Source of the DNA: Winogradskyella aurantiaca
GTDB taxonomy: Bacteria; Bacteroidota; Bacteroidia; Flavobacteriales; Flavobacteriaceae
Length of the DNA stretch: 64,000 bases
Direction of reading: 5' to 3'
Assembly: GCF_003362725.1 (NCBI RefSeq)
Contig: NZ_QKTV01000007.1
Location: forward strand, 62,001 to 126,000
The translations under genes and the position numbers were made by a program. The stretch's first letter is position 1. The number at the start of each line of letters is the position of its first letter. Below, one piece after another: positions 8,756-17,872 of the stretch. A model generated the notes under the pieces. It did no database searches, was not told the origin of the DNA, and worked only from the letters and a program-made list of their open reading frames with translations.

Positions 8756-9793
8756 TTACTTTATATATCCTACAGTTTCTGAATTTTCATGGATTGCATC
8801 GAAAAATCCTTGTTTCTCCATCCATTCATCACTGTATACTTTACTCATGTAACGAGATCCATGATCGGGAAATACTACAACAACAACATCCTCTTCGCCA
8901 AATTCCTTATCCTCACTTAGTTGCTTTAAGGCCTGGAAAGCTGCACCACTTGTATATCCCACAAAAATGCCTTCTTTATTCGATATTTCTCTAGCAGAAT
9001 GAGCACTATCTTCGTCATTGACCTTTACAAACTTATCAATACTATCAAAATCTGTGGCCGTAGGAATCAAATTTTTTCCTAATCCTTCAATCCTGTATGG
9101 ATAAATCTCCTTTTCGTCAAACTCTCGAGTTTCATGATACTTTTTAAGAACAGATCCATAAGCATCTACTCCAATCACTTTTACATCAGGATTCTGCTCC
9201 TTAAGGAATCTAGATATTCCAGAAATAGTTCCACCTGTTCCACTACAAGCCACTATATGAGTCACCTTACCATTTGTTTGAGACCATATTTCAGGACCAG
9301 TAGTTTTATAATGAGCATCAATATTCAAATCATTAAAGTACTGATTGATATAAATCGAACCTTCAATTTCAGTATGTAGTCTTTTAGCAACTTCATAATA
9401 AGATCTAGGGTCATCAGCAGGAACATGCGCAGGACAGACATATACTTCAGCTCCCATAGCTTTTAACATGTCGATTTTATCTGGCGATGATTTAGAACTT
9501 ACAGCCAAAATACAAGTATAACCTTTAAGGATACTTACCATTGCTATACTAAATCCAGTATTTCCTGAAGTGGTTTCAATAATTGTGTCGCCAGGCTTTA
9601 AAATACCTCTCCGCTCAGCTTCTTCAATGATGTGAAGTGCAATGCGGTCCTTTGCTGAATGTCCTGGGTTGAACCCTTCAACTTTTGCAAAATATTGACC
9701 CTTAAAATTCGAAGTGATGTGATTTAGTCTGATGAGTGGCGTATTACCTATAAGTTGTAATACATTATCAAAAACATTATTATTTTGATCCAT
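8756..9793 (-). CDS. Cysteine synthase / cystathionine beta-synthase-fold PLP enzyme (possible cysteate synthase)
   Basis: A 345-residue fold-type II PLP enzyme. From the ATG at 9793 it starts [20 protein letters not shown]. The PLP lysine is in GHSAKDRIA (Lys48), the phosphate-binding asparagine loop is TSGNTG (75-80), and the glycine-rich phosphate cup is [10 protein letters not shown] (about 182-191). There are no C-terminal CBS domains. Enzymes of this shape make cysteine, cystathionine or, with sulfite as nucleophile, cysteate. Its place just upstream of an alpha-oxoamine synthase suggests the last, as the supply step for sulfonolipid base. A TTG 18 bases upstream is less likely as the start, since ATG follows a good promoter at normal distance. 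Ordinary cysteine synthase remains the main alternative. Confidence 0.8.
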   Translation of the reverse strand: MDQNNNVFDNVLQLIGNTPLIRLNHITSNFKGQYFAKVEGFNPGHSAKDRIALHIIEEAERRGILKPGDTIIETTSGNTGFSIAMVSILKGYTCILAVSSKSSPDKIDMLKAMGAEVYVCPAHVPADDPRSYYEVAKRLHTEIEGSIYINQYFNDLNIDAHYKTTGPEIWSQTNGKVTHIVACSGTGGTISGISRFLKEQNPDVKVIGVDAYGSVLKKYHETREFDEKEIYPYRIEGLGKNLIPTATDFDSIDKFVKVNDEDSAHSAREISNKEGIFVGYTSGAAFQALKQLSEDKEFGEEDVVVVVFPDHGSRYMSKVYSDEWMEKQGFFDAIHENSETVGYIK

Positions 9794-9844
9794 ATCAATT
9801 ATTTCAAACAACTATAAGGATTATAATTGTTTAGATACAAGGGG

Positions 9845-9852
9845 CAAAATTA
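9845..9852 (-). promoter_or_regulatory. -7 box TAATTTTG for the cysteine-synthase-like gene
   Basis: Minus-strand TAATTTTG followed by CCCC. It predicts transcription from about 9838, 45 bases before the ATG at 9793. The box and its flank (ATTAATTTTGCCC) match those of the oxoamine synthase promoter at 8634-8641. Confidence 0.55.
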
Positions 9853-9868
9853 ATATTTTTTTTCAATC

Positions 9869-11926
9869 CTAGGATGTTATTCCTTCTAAATCAAAAAGGA
9901 AGGCATATTCTTCAGCATCTTCTTTAAGTGCTTCAAATCTACCTGAAGCCCCACCATGACCGGCATCCATGTTAGTTCGTAGTAATATCTTATGATCGGA
10001 CAGATTGGTCTCTCTTAACTTAGCCACCCATTTTGTTGGTTCCCAATACTGCACCTGCGAATCATGCAAGCCGCTACTAACAAAAATATGGGGATACGTT
10101 TTTTCTCCAACATTATCATAAGGAGAATACGATTTCATGTACCAATAAAAATCCTCAATATTGGGGTTTCCCCATTCATCATACTCTCCTGTAGTTAAGG
10201 GAATGGAATCATCAAGCATGGTTGTAACCACATCCACGAATGGTACAGCCGCAACAACACCATTATAAAGTTCAGGTGCTTCATTTAAAATAACTCCCAT
10301 AAGTAATCCACCAGCGCTTCCGCCCATAGCATATAAATGACTTGCAGAGGTGTATCCTTTGTTTATTAGCGTTTTTGAGCAATCTATAAAGTCTGAAAAG
10401 GTATTCTTTTTATTGAGCAATTTTCCATTTTCATACCATGGGCGCCCCATATATTCTCCACCCCTTACATGTGCTATAGCGAAAATAAAACCACGATCTA
10501 ATAAACTTAATCGCAGTGATGAAAAATAAGGGTCAACAGTAGAACCATAACTTCCGTACGCATATTGCAATAAAGGGTTAGATCCATCCAAGCCGATACC
10601 CTTTTTGTAAACAAGTGAAATTGGCACCTTGGTTCCATCCGCTGTATTAGCCCATAAACGCTCAGATTGGTAATTATTCTTGTCAAATGATCCCCCGAGT
10701 ACTTCTTGCTCCTTGAGAATCACTTGAGTCCGCTCTTTCATATCAAATTCTATAATTGAAGCTGGGGTCGTAAGAGAATTATAATTAAATCTAAGTTTGC
10801 TTGTATTAAACTCAACATTGATACTTGTAAAGGCTGTATATGTTTCACTTTCAAATGGTAAATAAAAATCTTCTGAGCCATCCCATTCAATTATTCTAAG
10901 ACAATTAAGGCCATTGCTTCGTTCCGATAGAACTAAATAATCTTTAAATATGTCGATACCTTCGAGTAAAACGTCTTTCCTATGTGCAATTATTTCGTTC
11001 CAATTCTCTATTCCTGTTGAATCGGTGGGAGCTTTCATCAATTTAAAATTGGTAGCGCCATCTTTATTTGTCATTATGTAAAAATGATCCTCATAATGCG
11101 ATATGCTATATTCTAATCCTCGTATTCTCGATTGAAACATCTCAAACTTTCCCATCGGATGATCAGCATCCAAAATATGGTATTCATTAGTCATGGTGCT
11201 ATAACAGGCAATAACCAAATATTTCTTGGACTTGGTTTTGTACACAGCAACACCAAAGGTATCATCAAGCTCTTCATAAATGAGAACATCAGATTCAGTG
11301 CCTATTGAATGACGCAATATTTGATAACTCCGCAATGTAACCGGATCCTTTTTGGTATAAAACAACGTGCGATTGTCATTTGCCCAGGATGAAGACCCTG
11401 TTGTATTTTCAATATTATCCATTAGAACTTCATTGGTAGTCAGATCCTTTATATGAATGGTATATTGCCTTCTACCTGTAGTGTCTACACCAAAGGCTAC
11501 TTTTTTATTGTCTGGGCTAATACTTATACCAACTAATTTAAAATAGGAATGGTCTTTAGCCATTATATTGCAATCAAACAAGATCTCTTCAACGGCATCC
11601 AATGATTCCTTTTTTCTAGTGTAAATTGGATAGTCTTTGCCTGTTTCAAACCTGGTGATATACCAATAGCCATTATATTTATAAGGAACAGAATTATCAT
11701 CTTCCTTAATCCTGGCCTTCATTTCATGAAACAAATCTTCCTGAAATTTCTTTGTGTGTGCCATTTGAGCATCGCAATAAGCATTTTCTGCCTTAATGTG
11801 GTCAATAACTTTTGGGTTATCGCGCTCATTCATCCAAAAATAGGGATCAATACGTTCGTCATTATGGATGTTGAGCGATTTAGGTTTTTTTTCCGCTACG
11901 GGTTGTCTCATCTGCGATATACTCAT
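9869..11926 (-). CDS. ptrB: Oligopeptidase B (S9A serine peptidase)
   Basis: A 685-residue cytoplasmic prolyl-oligopeptidase-family enzyme that cleaves short peptides, in oligopeptidase B after basic residues. There is no signal peptide. The N-terminal cap (about 1-75) contains [17 protein letters not shown], and a seven-bladed propeller covers about 76-410. The alpha/beta-hydrolase domain holds Ser537 in GGSAGG, Asp622 in [12 protein letters not shown] and His657 in [10 protein letters not shown], an intact triad. The family signature YGSYG and [17 protein letters not shown] lie between. Length is normal for the family. Transcribed alone, divergent from ybaB, with its stop 76 bases upstream of the cysteine-synthase-like ATG. 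Confidence 0.92.
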   Translation of the reverse strand: MSISQMRQPVAEKKPKSLNIHNDERIDPYFWMNERDNPKVIDHIKAENAYCDAQMAHTKKFQEDLFHEMKARIKEDDNSVPYKYNGYWYITRFETGKDYPIYTRKKESLDAVEEILFDCNIMAKDHSYFKLVGISISPDNKKVAFGVDTTGRRQYTIHIKDLTTNEVLMDNIENTTGSSSWANDNRTLFYTKKDPVTLRSYQILRHSIGTESDVLIYEELDDTFGVAVYKTKSKKYLVIACYSTMTNEYHILDADHPMGKFEMFQSRIRGLEYSISHYEDHFYIMTNKDGATNFKLMKAPTDSTGIENWNEIIAHRKDVLLEGIDIFKDYLVLSERSNGLNCLRIIEWDGSEDFYLPFESETYTAFTSINVEFNTSKLRFNYNSLTTPASIIEFDMKERTQVILKEQEVLGGSFDKNNYQSERLWANTADGTKVPISLVYKKGIGLDGSNPLLQYAYGSYGSTVDPYFSSLRLSLLDRGFIFAIAHVRGGEYMGRPWYENGKLLNKKNTFSDFIDCSKTLINKGYTSASHLYAMGGSAGGLLMGVILNEAPELYNGVVAAVPFVDVVTTMLDDSIPLTTGEYDEWGNPNIEDFYWYMKSYSPYDNVGEKTYPHIFVSSGLHDSQVQYWEPTKWVAKLRETNLSDHKILLRTNMDAGHGGASGRFEALKEDAEEYAFLFDLEGITS

Positions 11927-11968
11927 TTTTTATCTATCCAGAATTATTAGAAAAGAAGCGCAATTTAC

Positions 11969-11976
11969 TAATTTTG
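11969..11976 (+). promoter_or_regulatory. -7 box TAATTTTG for ybaB
   Basis: TAATTTTG matches TAnnTTTG and predicts a start near 11982, 22 bases ahead of the ATG at 12004. A TTG at 11974 that could extend the protein is the last part of this box. Confidence 0.6.
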
Positions 11977-12003
11977 CAACTATATAAATTTAATCTCAAA
12001 AGG

Positions 12004-12327
12004 ATGTTTGGAGATATGATGGGCATGATGAATAAATTAAAAGAGGCCCAAAAGAAAGTAGAAGAAACCAAAGAACGATTGAATCATGTAGTCATAGATG
12101 AAGCTAGTTCTAATGGTGAAGTTAAAATATCAATAACGGCTAACCGAACTATAAAGTCTATAGACCTGAATGAAGCGCTTTTGGAAGACAAGGAAATGTT
12201 AGAAGATTATCTCATTCTAACAATAAATAAGGCCATCGAGCGGGCAACGGCAATAAACGAAGCCGAACTTGCTGCAGTTGCTAAAGAAGGCATGCCAAAT
12301 ATTCCAGGAATGGATATGTTTAAATAA
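12004..12327 (+). CDS. ybaB: YbaB/EbfC nucleoid-associated protein
   Basis: A 107-residue small DNA-binding protein of the YbaB/EbfC family, which forms dimers that bind and bridge DNA. From ATG at 12004 it begins [21 protein letters not shown], the expected long N-terminal helix, followed by the beta core [18 protein letters not shown] and the C-terminal helix that ends [12 protein letters not shown]. Length fits the family (about 100-110). The usual partners dnaX and recR are not beside it here. Its last 8 bases overlap the end of the convergent threonine aldolase gene. Confidence 0.9.
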   Translation: MFGDMMGMMNKLKEAQKKVEETKERLNHVVIDEASSNGEVKISITANRTIKSIDLNEALLEDKEMLEDYLILTINKAIERATAINEAELAAVAKEGMPNIPGMDMFK

Positions 12328-13339
12328 TTGGTAACAACTTAAGCATCTTCTCATGCATGGCCTCTGAATAATCAAGATGTGTCACCATTCTTAGTTTGTT
12401 GCTGCCCATCCCTATTATGGAAATGAGATGTTTGTTTAGATCTTCAAGATAGGTCACTTCATCCACATCATTGTTTAATTCAAAGATGATTATGTTGGTT
12501 TCAATCGGTTCTACCAACTTGATCTTTGGTGATTTCTCGAGTGCAGCACCTAATTCTTTGGCTTTTATATGATCGTCATGCAGTCGATCTATATGATGAT
12601 CCAAAGCGTATAAACCGGCGGCAGCCAAGTAACCTACCTGACGCATTCCGCCTCCAAGTATTTTCCTCACACGCATGGCTTTGTCCATAAGAGCTTGTTT
12701 ACCAATTAGTACAGATCCTATTGGACAACCTAGCCCCTTACTTAGACACACAGAAATAGTATCGAAGATTTCACCATACAGCTTGGCTGATTCGTTTTTT
12801 GCAATAAGGGCATTCCAAAGCCTGGCACCATCCAGATGAAAACCTAAACCATGATCGCTTGCCAAAGTCCTAAGCTTCAAAAGTTCTTGATAATCCCAAC
12901 AGGCTCCTCCCCCTTTATTGGTCGTATTCTCTATTTCGATCAAAGATGTTAATGGACTGTGATAAAAATCAGGTGGATTAATACACTCCTTAGCTTGCTC
13001 TGCCGTAAACATTCCACGTTGTCCATTGACTAGTTTACACGATATTCCACTATTAAATGAGGCTCCCCCCCCTTCATAATTATAAATATGAGCATATTTA
13101 TCGCAAATAACCTGCTCCCCAGGATTTGTATGGAGTTTCAATGCTGCTTGATTAGCCATACTTCCGGTTGGAAAAAAAAGCGCAGAATCCATACCAAACA
13201 TCTCAGTAAGACGCTTCTCTAGTGCATTAACAGAAGGGTCCTCCTTATACACATCATCGCCAACAGGCGCAGACATCATGGTCTCAAGCATTCCTTGAGT
13301 TGGTTTTGTCACCGTGTCACTTCGTAAGTCTACTTTCAT
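12320..13339 (-). CDS. ltaE: Low-specificity L-threonine aldolase
   Basis: A 339-residue PLP enzyme that splits threonine or allo-threonine into glycine and acetaldehyde. Visible motifs: the N-terminal [10 protein letters not shown] (5-14) with [13 protein letters not shown] (26-38), [11 protein letters not shown] (167-177) with the PLP-ring Asp170, and the Schiff-base lysine Lys201 in [12 protein letters not shown]. The glycine-rich [14 protein letters not shown] follows. All family hallmarks are intact and the length is normal. Its ATG directly abuts the stop codon of the metalloprotease gene upstream (13340), so the two are translationally close and likely co-transcribed, though no functional link is evident. 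Confidence 0.93.
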   Translation of the reverse strand: MKVDLRSDTVTKPTQGMLETMMSAPVGDDVYKEDPSVNALEKRLTEMFGMDSALFFPTGSMANQAALKLHTNPGEQVICDKYAHIYNYEGGGASFNSGISCKLVNGQRGMFTAEQAKECINPPDFYHSPLTSLIEIENTTNKGGGACWDYQELLKLRTLASDHGLGFHLDGARLWNALIAKNESAKLYGEIFDTISVCLSKGLGCPIGSVLIGKQALMDKAMRVRKILGGGMRQVGYLAAAGLYALDHHIDRLHDDHIKAKELGAALEKSPKIKLVEPIETNIIIFELNNDVDEVTYLEDLNKHLISIIGMGSNKLRMVTHLDYSEAMHEKMLKLLPII

Positions 13340-15748
13340 CTAATTAGGGTTATAATTACAGACATCCATTCCAATAGGAGACCCATCTGGAATTTTTGGA
13401 GACGACATTAGCTTGAAATCCTCAGGGTCCTCTTTAAATTGATTAATAAGGCGCAGTTGCTGCTTGGCATAAGGGTCATCCAATTCTGAGAGCCATTTTT
13501 TTGCAATATCCTCTAAAGCAGAATAGGCGAGAGCATTCACCTCGAAGGACGCTTTTTCAGAAACTGCCAAATTCATTAAATGCTTCAATACATTGTTTTG
13601 ATACTGCCTATTAATAGTTTGAAGGTAGGAATCCTCATAGATCTGATTAAAACTTGAGGCTATTAGTTGGCCGAATAAAGCTTTCAAACTAAGTTGCTTA
13701 TTATCGATTGAATTTTGAAGAACCACCCTATTCATTCGTTCTGGATGAAGTAATAACCTCAAGGTAAGATCACTAGCTGTACTTGCAGCACTTACTGGAT
13801 CAAAAGCTACTCCATTCTTACCTTTAAAGGACTCTCTTGATTTATAATACCCATATGCCCTTGGTGGGAAAAGTGTTAGCAAAGACCTTGGAATTGCCAA
13901 ATTTTCGGCAGAACAAGACTTCAATACCTGGTCCAAAGTCTGTTGCTGGAGTTTAACGTCTATAGGACTTACCACATTTTGACCATCACCTTTAGTAGCA
14001 TAACTATAATCCAATCCTCCTATAACTTTTACGGCTGCTTCAACCTGATATCTATGATAGAAATACAGCGGCACAAAAACATCCTCCAATACAGTATAAG
14101 GTTGAGACGATGTTATGTTATCCTCCGAGAATTGAGACATAGCAATCTTTCTAACTTCTAGTACATTTTTTAGTTCTAATGATGCTGAGGTCCCGTTATC
14201 CCATAAATGAGCAAAGGCATGGGCACCTCCCTGAGCACGTGCATCGTAATCTGAGATAAATCTAAGACCATCCGTTTGTGCCTTTTTTAAAATAGATTCT
14301 AATTCAAAACTTTCATTTTCGCCATTTTTAAAATCCGAATAGCTGTATTCAACCGTTACCTTGTCCCATTCACCAATACCTGTATCATAGGCGTCAGAAA
14401 AGACAATTTTTCCGTTCTTAACCGTGATTGTTGGATGCGGATAGTCCATTACCGATGCTCTATTATTGGTACTAGCAGCAAAATTATGAGTGAAGCCTAA
14501 GGTGTGGCCTACTTCATGAGCGCTCAACTGACGTATCCTTGCCAAAGCCATCTCCAACATGGGTTGGTAATTATCATCCCCATCTGAAAATGGGTCTTTC
14601 ATCAATGCTTGGGCAATCAAAAAGTCTTGACGAATTCTTAAACTTCCTAAACTAACATGTCCCTTAATTATCTCGCCTGTTCTTGGGTCAGTAACACTGG
14701 CCCCATAGCTCCAACCTCGTGTTGATCTATGAACCCATTGAATGACATTATACCTACAGTCCATCGGGTCAGCATCCTCAGGCAGTAATTTCACCTGAAA
14801 GGCATTTTTAAACCCAATTGCTTCAAATGCTTCATTCCACCAGGAAGCTCCCTCTAGAAGCGCAGATCTAACTGGCTCAGGAGTTCCGGGATCCAAATAA
14901 TAAACAATTGGCTCCTTGGCTGAACTCATTTCGGCTGTAGGATCAATTTTTTCTAAGCGATGTCTAATGACGTAGCGCTGAGTCATATCGTCCTGAATGG
15001 GAGCTGCATAATCCTTAAAAGACATAGAAATAGCACCACTTCTAGTATCAAATTTTCGAGGTTGGTAATTGTCATCAGGAAGTTTAATAAACGAATGATG
15101 TTGAATTACACTAACTAATGAGGCTGTTGGCGTAACAGTGCGTAATTGAGAGCCTGTTGGTTGACCTTTAAAAGTTAATAAAGACTCAAATTCTACATTT
15201 TCTGGAAACGCCTTGGTGCGATCCAAGGCCATAGCGCTCTTACCAAGATCTACTTTAAAAGATCCTTCTTTTCGTCGTTTTAGTACTTGAACTATACCGT
15301 TAGAATCTTCTAGTAAAAATGGAGTTAAATCCACAAAGAATTCTCCATTGGTCTCCTCTATAATTTTAAAACCATAGAGTACTGATTTAGCGAATGCCTG
15401 TTCGATACTTTTCCGCTCCAACTCATTGTTGGTATTAGCTCTATACCTAAGATTGGGTTGCACTAATAATATCTTATTCCCTGCTCTCTCAAAACGCACA
15501 AGCCGTTTTTGACCCAGTTTACCCCTATCCAAACCAATATCGTTACTTCCAACACCTGAAGCCAAAGAATTGATGTATAGAAAATCCTCATTTAGTCGAT
15601 CTATCTTCAGGTAAATTCTATCCGTAGCTTCTTCGTAATAGAAAGTATAGAATCCTTCAAAAGTCTTTAATCCTGACTTACCCTTTATTTGGGAAAATCC
15701 AATACTCAGAAAGCTAATGAAGCATAAACAGAGAATAATTTTTTTCAT
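13340..15748 (-). CDS. Secreted zinc metalloprotease (DUF5117/DUF5118-type)
   Basis: An 802-residue exported zinc-dependent protease. A signal peptide (MKKIILCLCFISFLSIGFSQ, residues 1-20) is followed by the DUF5118/DUF5117 N-terminal region with GFYTFYYEEATDRIYLKI and YINSLASGVGSNDIGLDRG. The catalytic motif HEVGHTLGFTHN has metal ligands His411, His415 and His421 and catalytic Glu412, the extended HExxHxxGxxH of metzincins, followed by a Met-turn candidate ASVMDYPHP. The C-terminal 250 residues are helical, with DUF4953-like features. No T9SS tail is visible, so it is probably periplasmic. It is divergent from prfB. Confidence 0.88.
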   Translation of the reverse strand: MKKIILCLCFISFLSIGFSQIKGKSGLKTFEGFYTFYYEEATDRIYLKIDRLNEDFLYINSLASGVGSNDIGLDRGKLGQKRLVRFERAGNKILLVQPNLRYRANTNNELERKSIEQAFAKSVLYGFKIIEETNGEFFVDLTPFLLEDSNGIVQVLKRRKEGSFKVDLGKSAMALDRTKAFPENVEFESLLTFKGQPTGSQLRTVTPTASLVSVIQHHSFIKLPDDNYQPRKFDTRSGAISMSFKDYAAPIQDDMTQRYVIRHRLEKIDPTAEMSSAKEPIVYYLDPGTPEPVRSALLEGASWWNEAFEAIGFKNAFQVKLLPEDADPMDCRYNVIQWVHRSTRGWSYGASVTDPRTGEIIKGHVSLGSLRIRQDFLIAQALMKDPFSDGDDNYQPMLEMALARIRQLSAHEVGHTLGFTHNFAASTNNRASVMDYPHPTITVKNGKIVFSDAYDTGIGEWDKVTVEYSYSDFKNGENESFELESILKKAQTDGLRFISDYDARAQGGAHAFAHLWDNGTSASLELKNVLEVRKIAMSQFSEDNITSSQPYTVLEDVFVPLYFYHRYQVEAAVKVIGGLDYSYATKGDGQNVVSPIDVKLQQQTLDQVLKSCSAENLAIPRSLLTLFPPRAYGYYKSRESFKGKNGVAFDPVSAASTASDLTLRLLLHPERMNRVVLQNSIDNKQLSLKALFGQLIASSFNQIYEDSYLQTINRQYQNNVLKHLMNLAVSEKASFEVNALAYSALEDIAKKWLSELDDPYAKQQLRLINQFKEDPEDFKLMSSPKIPDGSPIGMDVCNYNPN

Positions 15749-15824
15749 AACATTTTTAAAAAGCTAAAGCTACACAAAATCTCAAAATATAGAATTTAAA
15801 TTATGGTGCTTTGAAGCCGGCTAT

Positions 15825-15832
15825 TATATTTG
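15825..15832 (+). promoter_or_regulatory. -7 box TATATTTG for prfB
   Basis: TATATTTG matches TAnnTTTG. The predicted start near 15838 lies 11 bases before the prfB ATG at 15849. Confidence 0.6.
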
Positions 15833-15848
15833 CAAAAAAGTATAACCG

Positions 15849-16950
15849 ATGATTACATCAGATCAAATTAAAGATCTAAATACCCGCCTAGATACACTTA
15901 GGCACTATCTTTGACTTAGATGCTAAGTTGATAGAAATCTCCAACGAAGAGGAACAAACTTTCGACCCAAATTTCTGGAATGATTCCAAAAAAGCCGAAC
16001 TGGTAATGAAATCACTTCGTGAAAAGAAATCCTGGGTTAAAGACTTTAATTCGGCTAAATCTCTATATGAGGACCTTGAAGTTATTTATGAGTTTTTTAA
16101 GGAAGATGAAGCCACCTCTGAGGATGTTGAAGAACGCTATGCTAGTTCAGTAAATGCCATAGAGAAACTTGAGTTCAAAAATATGCTTTCTGACGAGGCA
16201 GATAATCTCAGCGCTGTACTCCAGATTACGGCTGGTGCCGGTGGAACTGAGAGTTGTGATTGGGCAAGTATGCTTATGCGCATGTATATTATGTATGCTG
16301 AGAAAAGTGGCTTTAAAGTGAAAGAACTCAATTTTCAAGAAGGCGATGTAGCTGGAATTAAAACAGTCACCTTAGAGCTAGAAGGGGATTTTGCTTTTGG
16401 ATGGCTTAAAGGTGAAAATGGGGTACATAGGTTGGTTAGGATTTCACCATTTGACAGTAATGCTAAAAGACACACAAGTTTTGCATCAGTTTATGTTTAT
16501 CCATTAGTAGATGACACTATTGAAGTAGAAATTAATCCGGCAGATATTGAAATTACAACTGCCAGATCAAGTGGTGCAGGAGGCCAAAACGTCAATAAGG
16601 TAGAAACCAAAGTTCAATTAACTCACAAACCTACAGGCATCCAAATTTCATGTTCCGAAACAAGATCGCAACATGACAACCGTGCACGAGCTTTACAAAT
16701 GTTAAAGTCGCAGTTGTATGAAATAGAACTCCAAAAACGCATGGCGCAGCGTGAGGATATTGAGGCTGGTAAAATGAAGATTGAATGGGGAAGCCAAATT
16801 AGAAATTATGTAATGCATCCGTATAAACTTGTAAAAGATGTGCGTACTTCTCATGAGACTGGAAACGTAGATGCAGTTATGAACGGAGATATTGAACCTT
16901 TTTTGAAGTCCTATTTGATGATGATGGGGCAAACAAACAATGAAAAATAA
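15849..16950 (+). CDS. prfB: Peptide chain release factor 2, programmed +1 frameshift
   Basis: RF2 recognises UGA and UAA stop codons and triggers peptide release. It is encoded in two frames: 15849-15911 (21 codons, [10 protein letters not shown]...RHYL) reaches an in-frame TGA at 15912-15914, then translation slips +1 and continues at GAC 15913 to 16950, giving 366 residues. The slip site CTT TGA C is the classical one, so low RF2 causes more shifting. Expected motifs are present: the tripeptide anticodon-like SPF (about residues 199-201) and the catalytic GGQ (about 244-246) in [13 protein letters not shown]. Translating only the downstream frame from 15928 would lose the first 26 residues. 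An AGG at 15900-15902 sits where the E. coli stimulator SD lies. Confidence 0.95.
15900..15915 (+). promoter_or_regulatory. prfB autoregulatory frameshift site
   Basis: AGG CAC TAT CTT TGA C: the slippery CTT at 15909-15911 followed by the UGA stop and C. The peptidyl tRNA moves by one base so that GAC is read next. The AGG is only a partial Shine-Dalgarno-like stimulator. Confidence 0.93.
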
Positions 16951-16959
16951 CTATTGACT

Positions 16960-17301
16960 ATGATAACAATTTATCATAACCCGAGATGTACCAAATCAAG
17001 GCAAGGACTTGCCTTATTAGAAGAAAAACAACTTAATTTCGAAGTAATCAGGTATCTTGATGATCCAATTACACTTAAAGAATTAAAAGCAATAGTCGAG
17101 AAACTAGGAATCACCCCACTGGCCTTAGTAAGAAAGAATGAAGCTATTTGGAAATCGAATTTTAAAGGCAAAGATTTATCCGATGAGGATATCTTAAAAG
17201 CCATGGTTTCAAATCCAAAATTAATAGAACGACCAATTGTTATTAATGGTGAAAAAGCAGTAATTGGAAGACCGACAGAACAAATTCTTACAATACTTTA
17301 A
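16960..17301 (+). CDS. ArsC-family arsenate reductase-like protein
   Basis: A 113-residue thioredoxin-fold protein of the glutaredoxin-coupled ArsC family. ATG at 16960 gives MITIYHNPRCTKSRQGLALL. Cys10 in NPRCTKSR is the catalytic cysteine, and the arginine-bearing segment IERPIVINGEKAVIGRP (about 89-105) matches the arsenate-binding region. True ArsC enzymes reduce arsenate to arsenite with glutathione and glutaredoxin. Most flavobacteria lack arsenic resistance operons around such copies, as here, so the physiological substrate is uncertain (Spx/YffB-like members share the fold). It lies 9 bases after prfB and 9 bases before the next gene, so it is likely in one transcript with both. Confidence 0.8.
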   Translation: MITIYHNPRCTKSRQGLALLEEKQLNFEVIRYLDDPITLKELKAIVEKLGITPLALVRKNEAIWKSNFKGKDLSDEDILKAMVSNPKLIERPIVINGEKAVIGRPTEQILTIL

Positions 17302-17310
17302 ATTTATAAT

Positions 17311-17745
17311 ATGAAAAGGATTTATGTAATTATTACCATACTACTGATAAGTTTACCAACACTTAGTTTTGCACAAACAAGAGGACAGGTACCTCCTGGA
17401 CAGCCAACTAAACAAGAAATTGAAAAAGCAAAACGACGAATTGAACAACGTAAACAAGAGTATATTGGGGTGTTTCTAACAACTTTAGAGGCTGATGATT
17501 TCCAAAAACAAATTGTAAAACAATACCTTGAATCTTATTCTGACGAGCGTGTAAAATTAATGAGCGCAGACTACTCAAGATTAGAAGAGAGAGAAAGAGC
17601 ATACAAAAATCTTGAGGATACACATTTCACTGATCTTGAAGGAATGATTTCTGAAAAAGACATGAATGCTATTAAAGATTTTATATCTGGAGATTTTGAT
17701 GAAAAGAAAGCCAAAAAAGCCAATAAAAAGAAGAAAAAAGGATAA
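17311..17745 (+). CDS. Exported helical protein of unknown function
   Basis: A 144-residue protein with a signal peptide (MKRIYVIITILLISLPTLSFAQ, cleaved after Ala-21). The mature part is helical: a Gln/Lys-rich stretch KQEIEKAKRRIEQRKQEYIG, a middle ending FQKQIVKQYLESY, and a highly basic Lys-rich end KKAKKANKKKKKG. I do not recognise a named family. Similar short exported helical proteins with basic tails are common in Flavobacteriaceae. The size and helical content recall periplasmic CpxP/Spy-like chaperones, but the LTxxQ motif is absent. It is in the prfB transcript, 9 bases after the ArsC-like gene. Confidence 0.7.
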   Translation: MKRIYVIITILLISLPTLSFAQTRGQVPPGQPTKQEIEKAKRRIEQRKQEYIGVFLTTLEADDFQKQIVKQYLESYSDERVKLMSADYSRLEERERAYKNLEDTHFTDLEGMISEKDMNAIKDFISGDFDEKKAKKANKKKKKG

Positions 17746-17846
17746 GAACTGACCTTGATCGCATCTTGTATTTCTATTAAAATTTGATTTCAATTTTGCC
17801 CAATATACTTTAACAGGATATTAACCCTATTCTTAAAAAAGGGGAA

Positions 17847-17854
17847 TAGTTTTG
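17847..17854 (+). promoter_or_regulatory. -7 box TAGTTTTG for the TonB-type receptor
   Basis: TAGTTTTG matches TAnnTTTG, giving a start near 17860, 13 bases ahead of the GTG at 17873. The TTG at 17852 lies inside it and is therefore unlikely to initiate translation. Confidence 0.55.
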
Positions 17855-17872
17855 CAGGGCAATTACCAACCC

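Noticed and set aside
15928-16950. Short version of release factor 2 starting at TTG 15928
   Set aside because: The upstream 21 codons, the CTT TGA C shift site and the missing N-terminal residues show this is the second half of a frameshifted prfB.
16954-17301. TTG start for the ArsC-like gene two codons upstream of ATG
   Set aside because: ATG at 16960 gives the usual MITIYHNPRC start; the TTG adds only two residues and has no better context.
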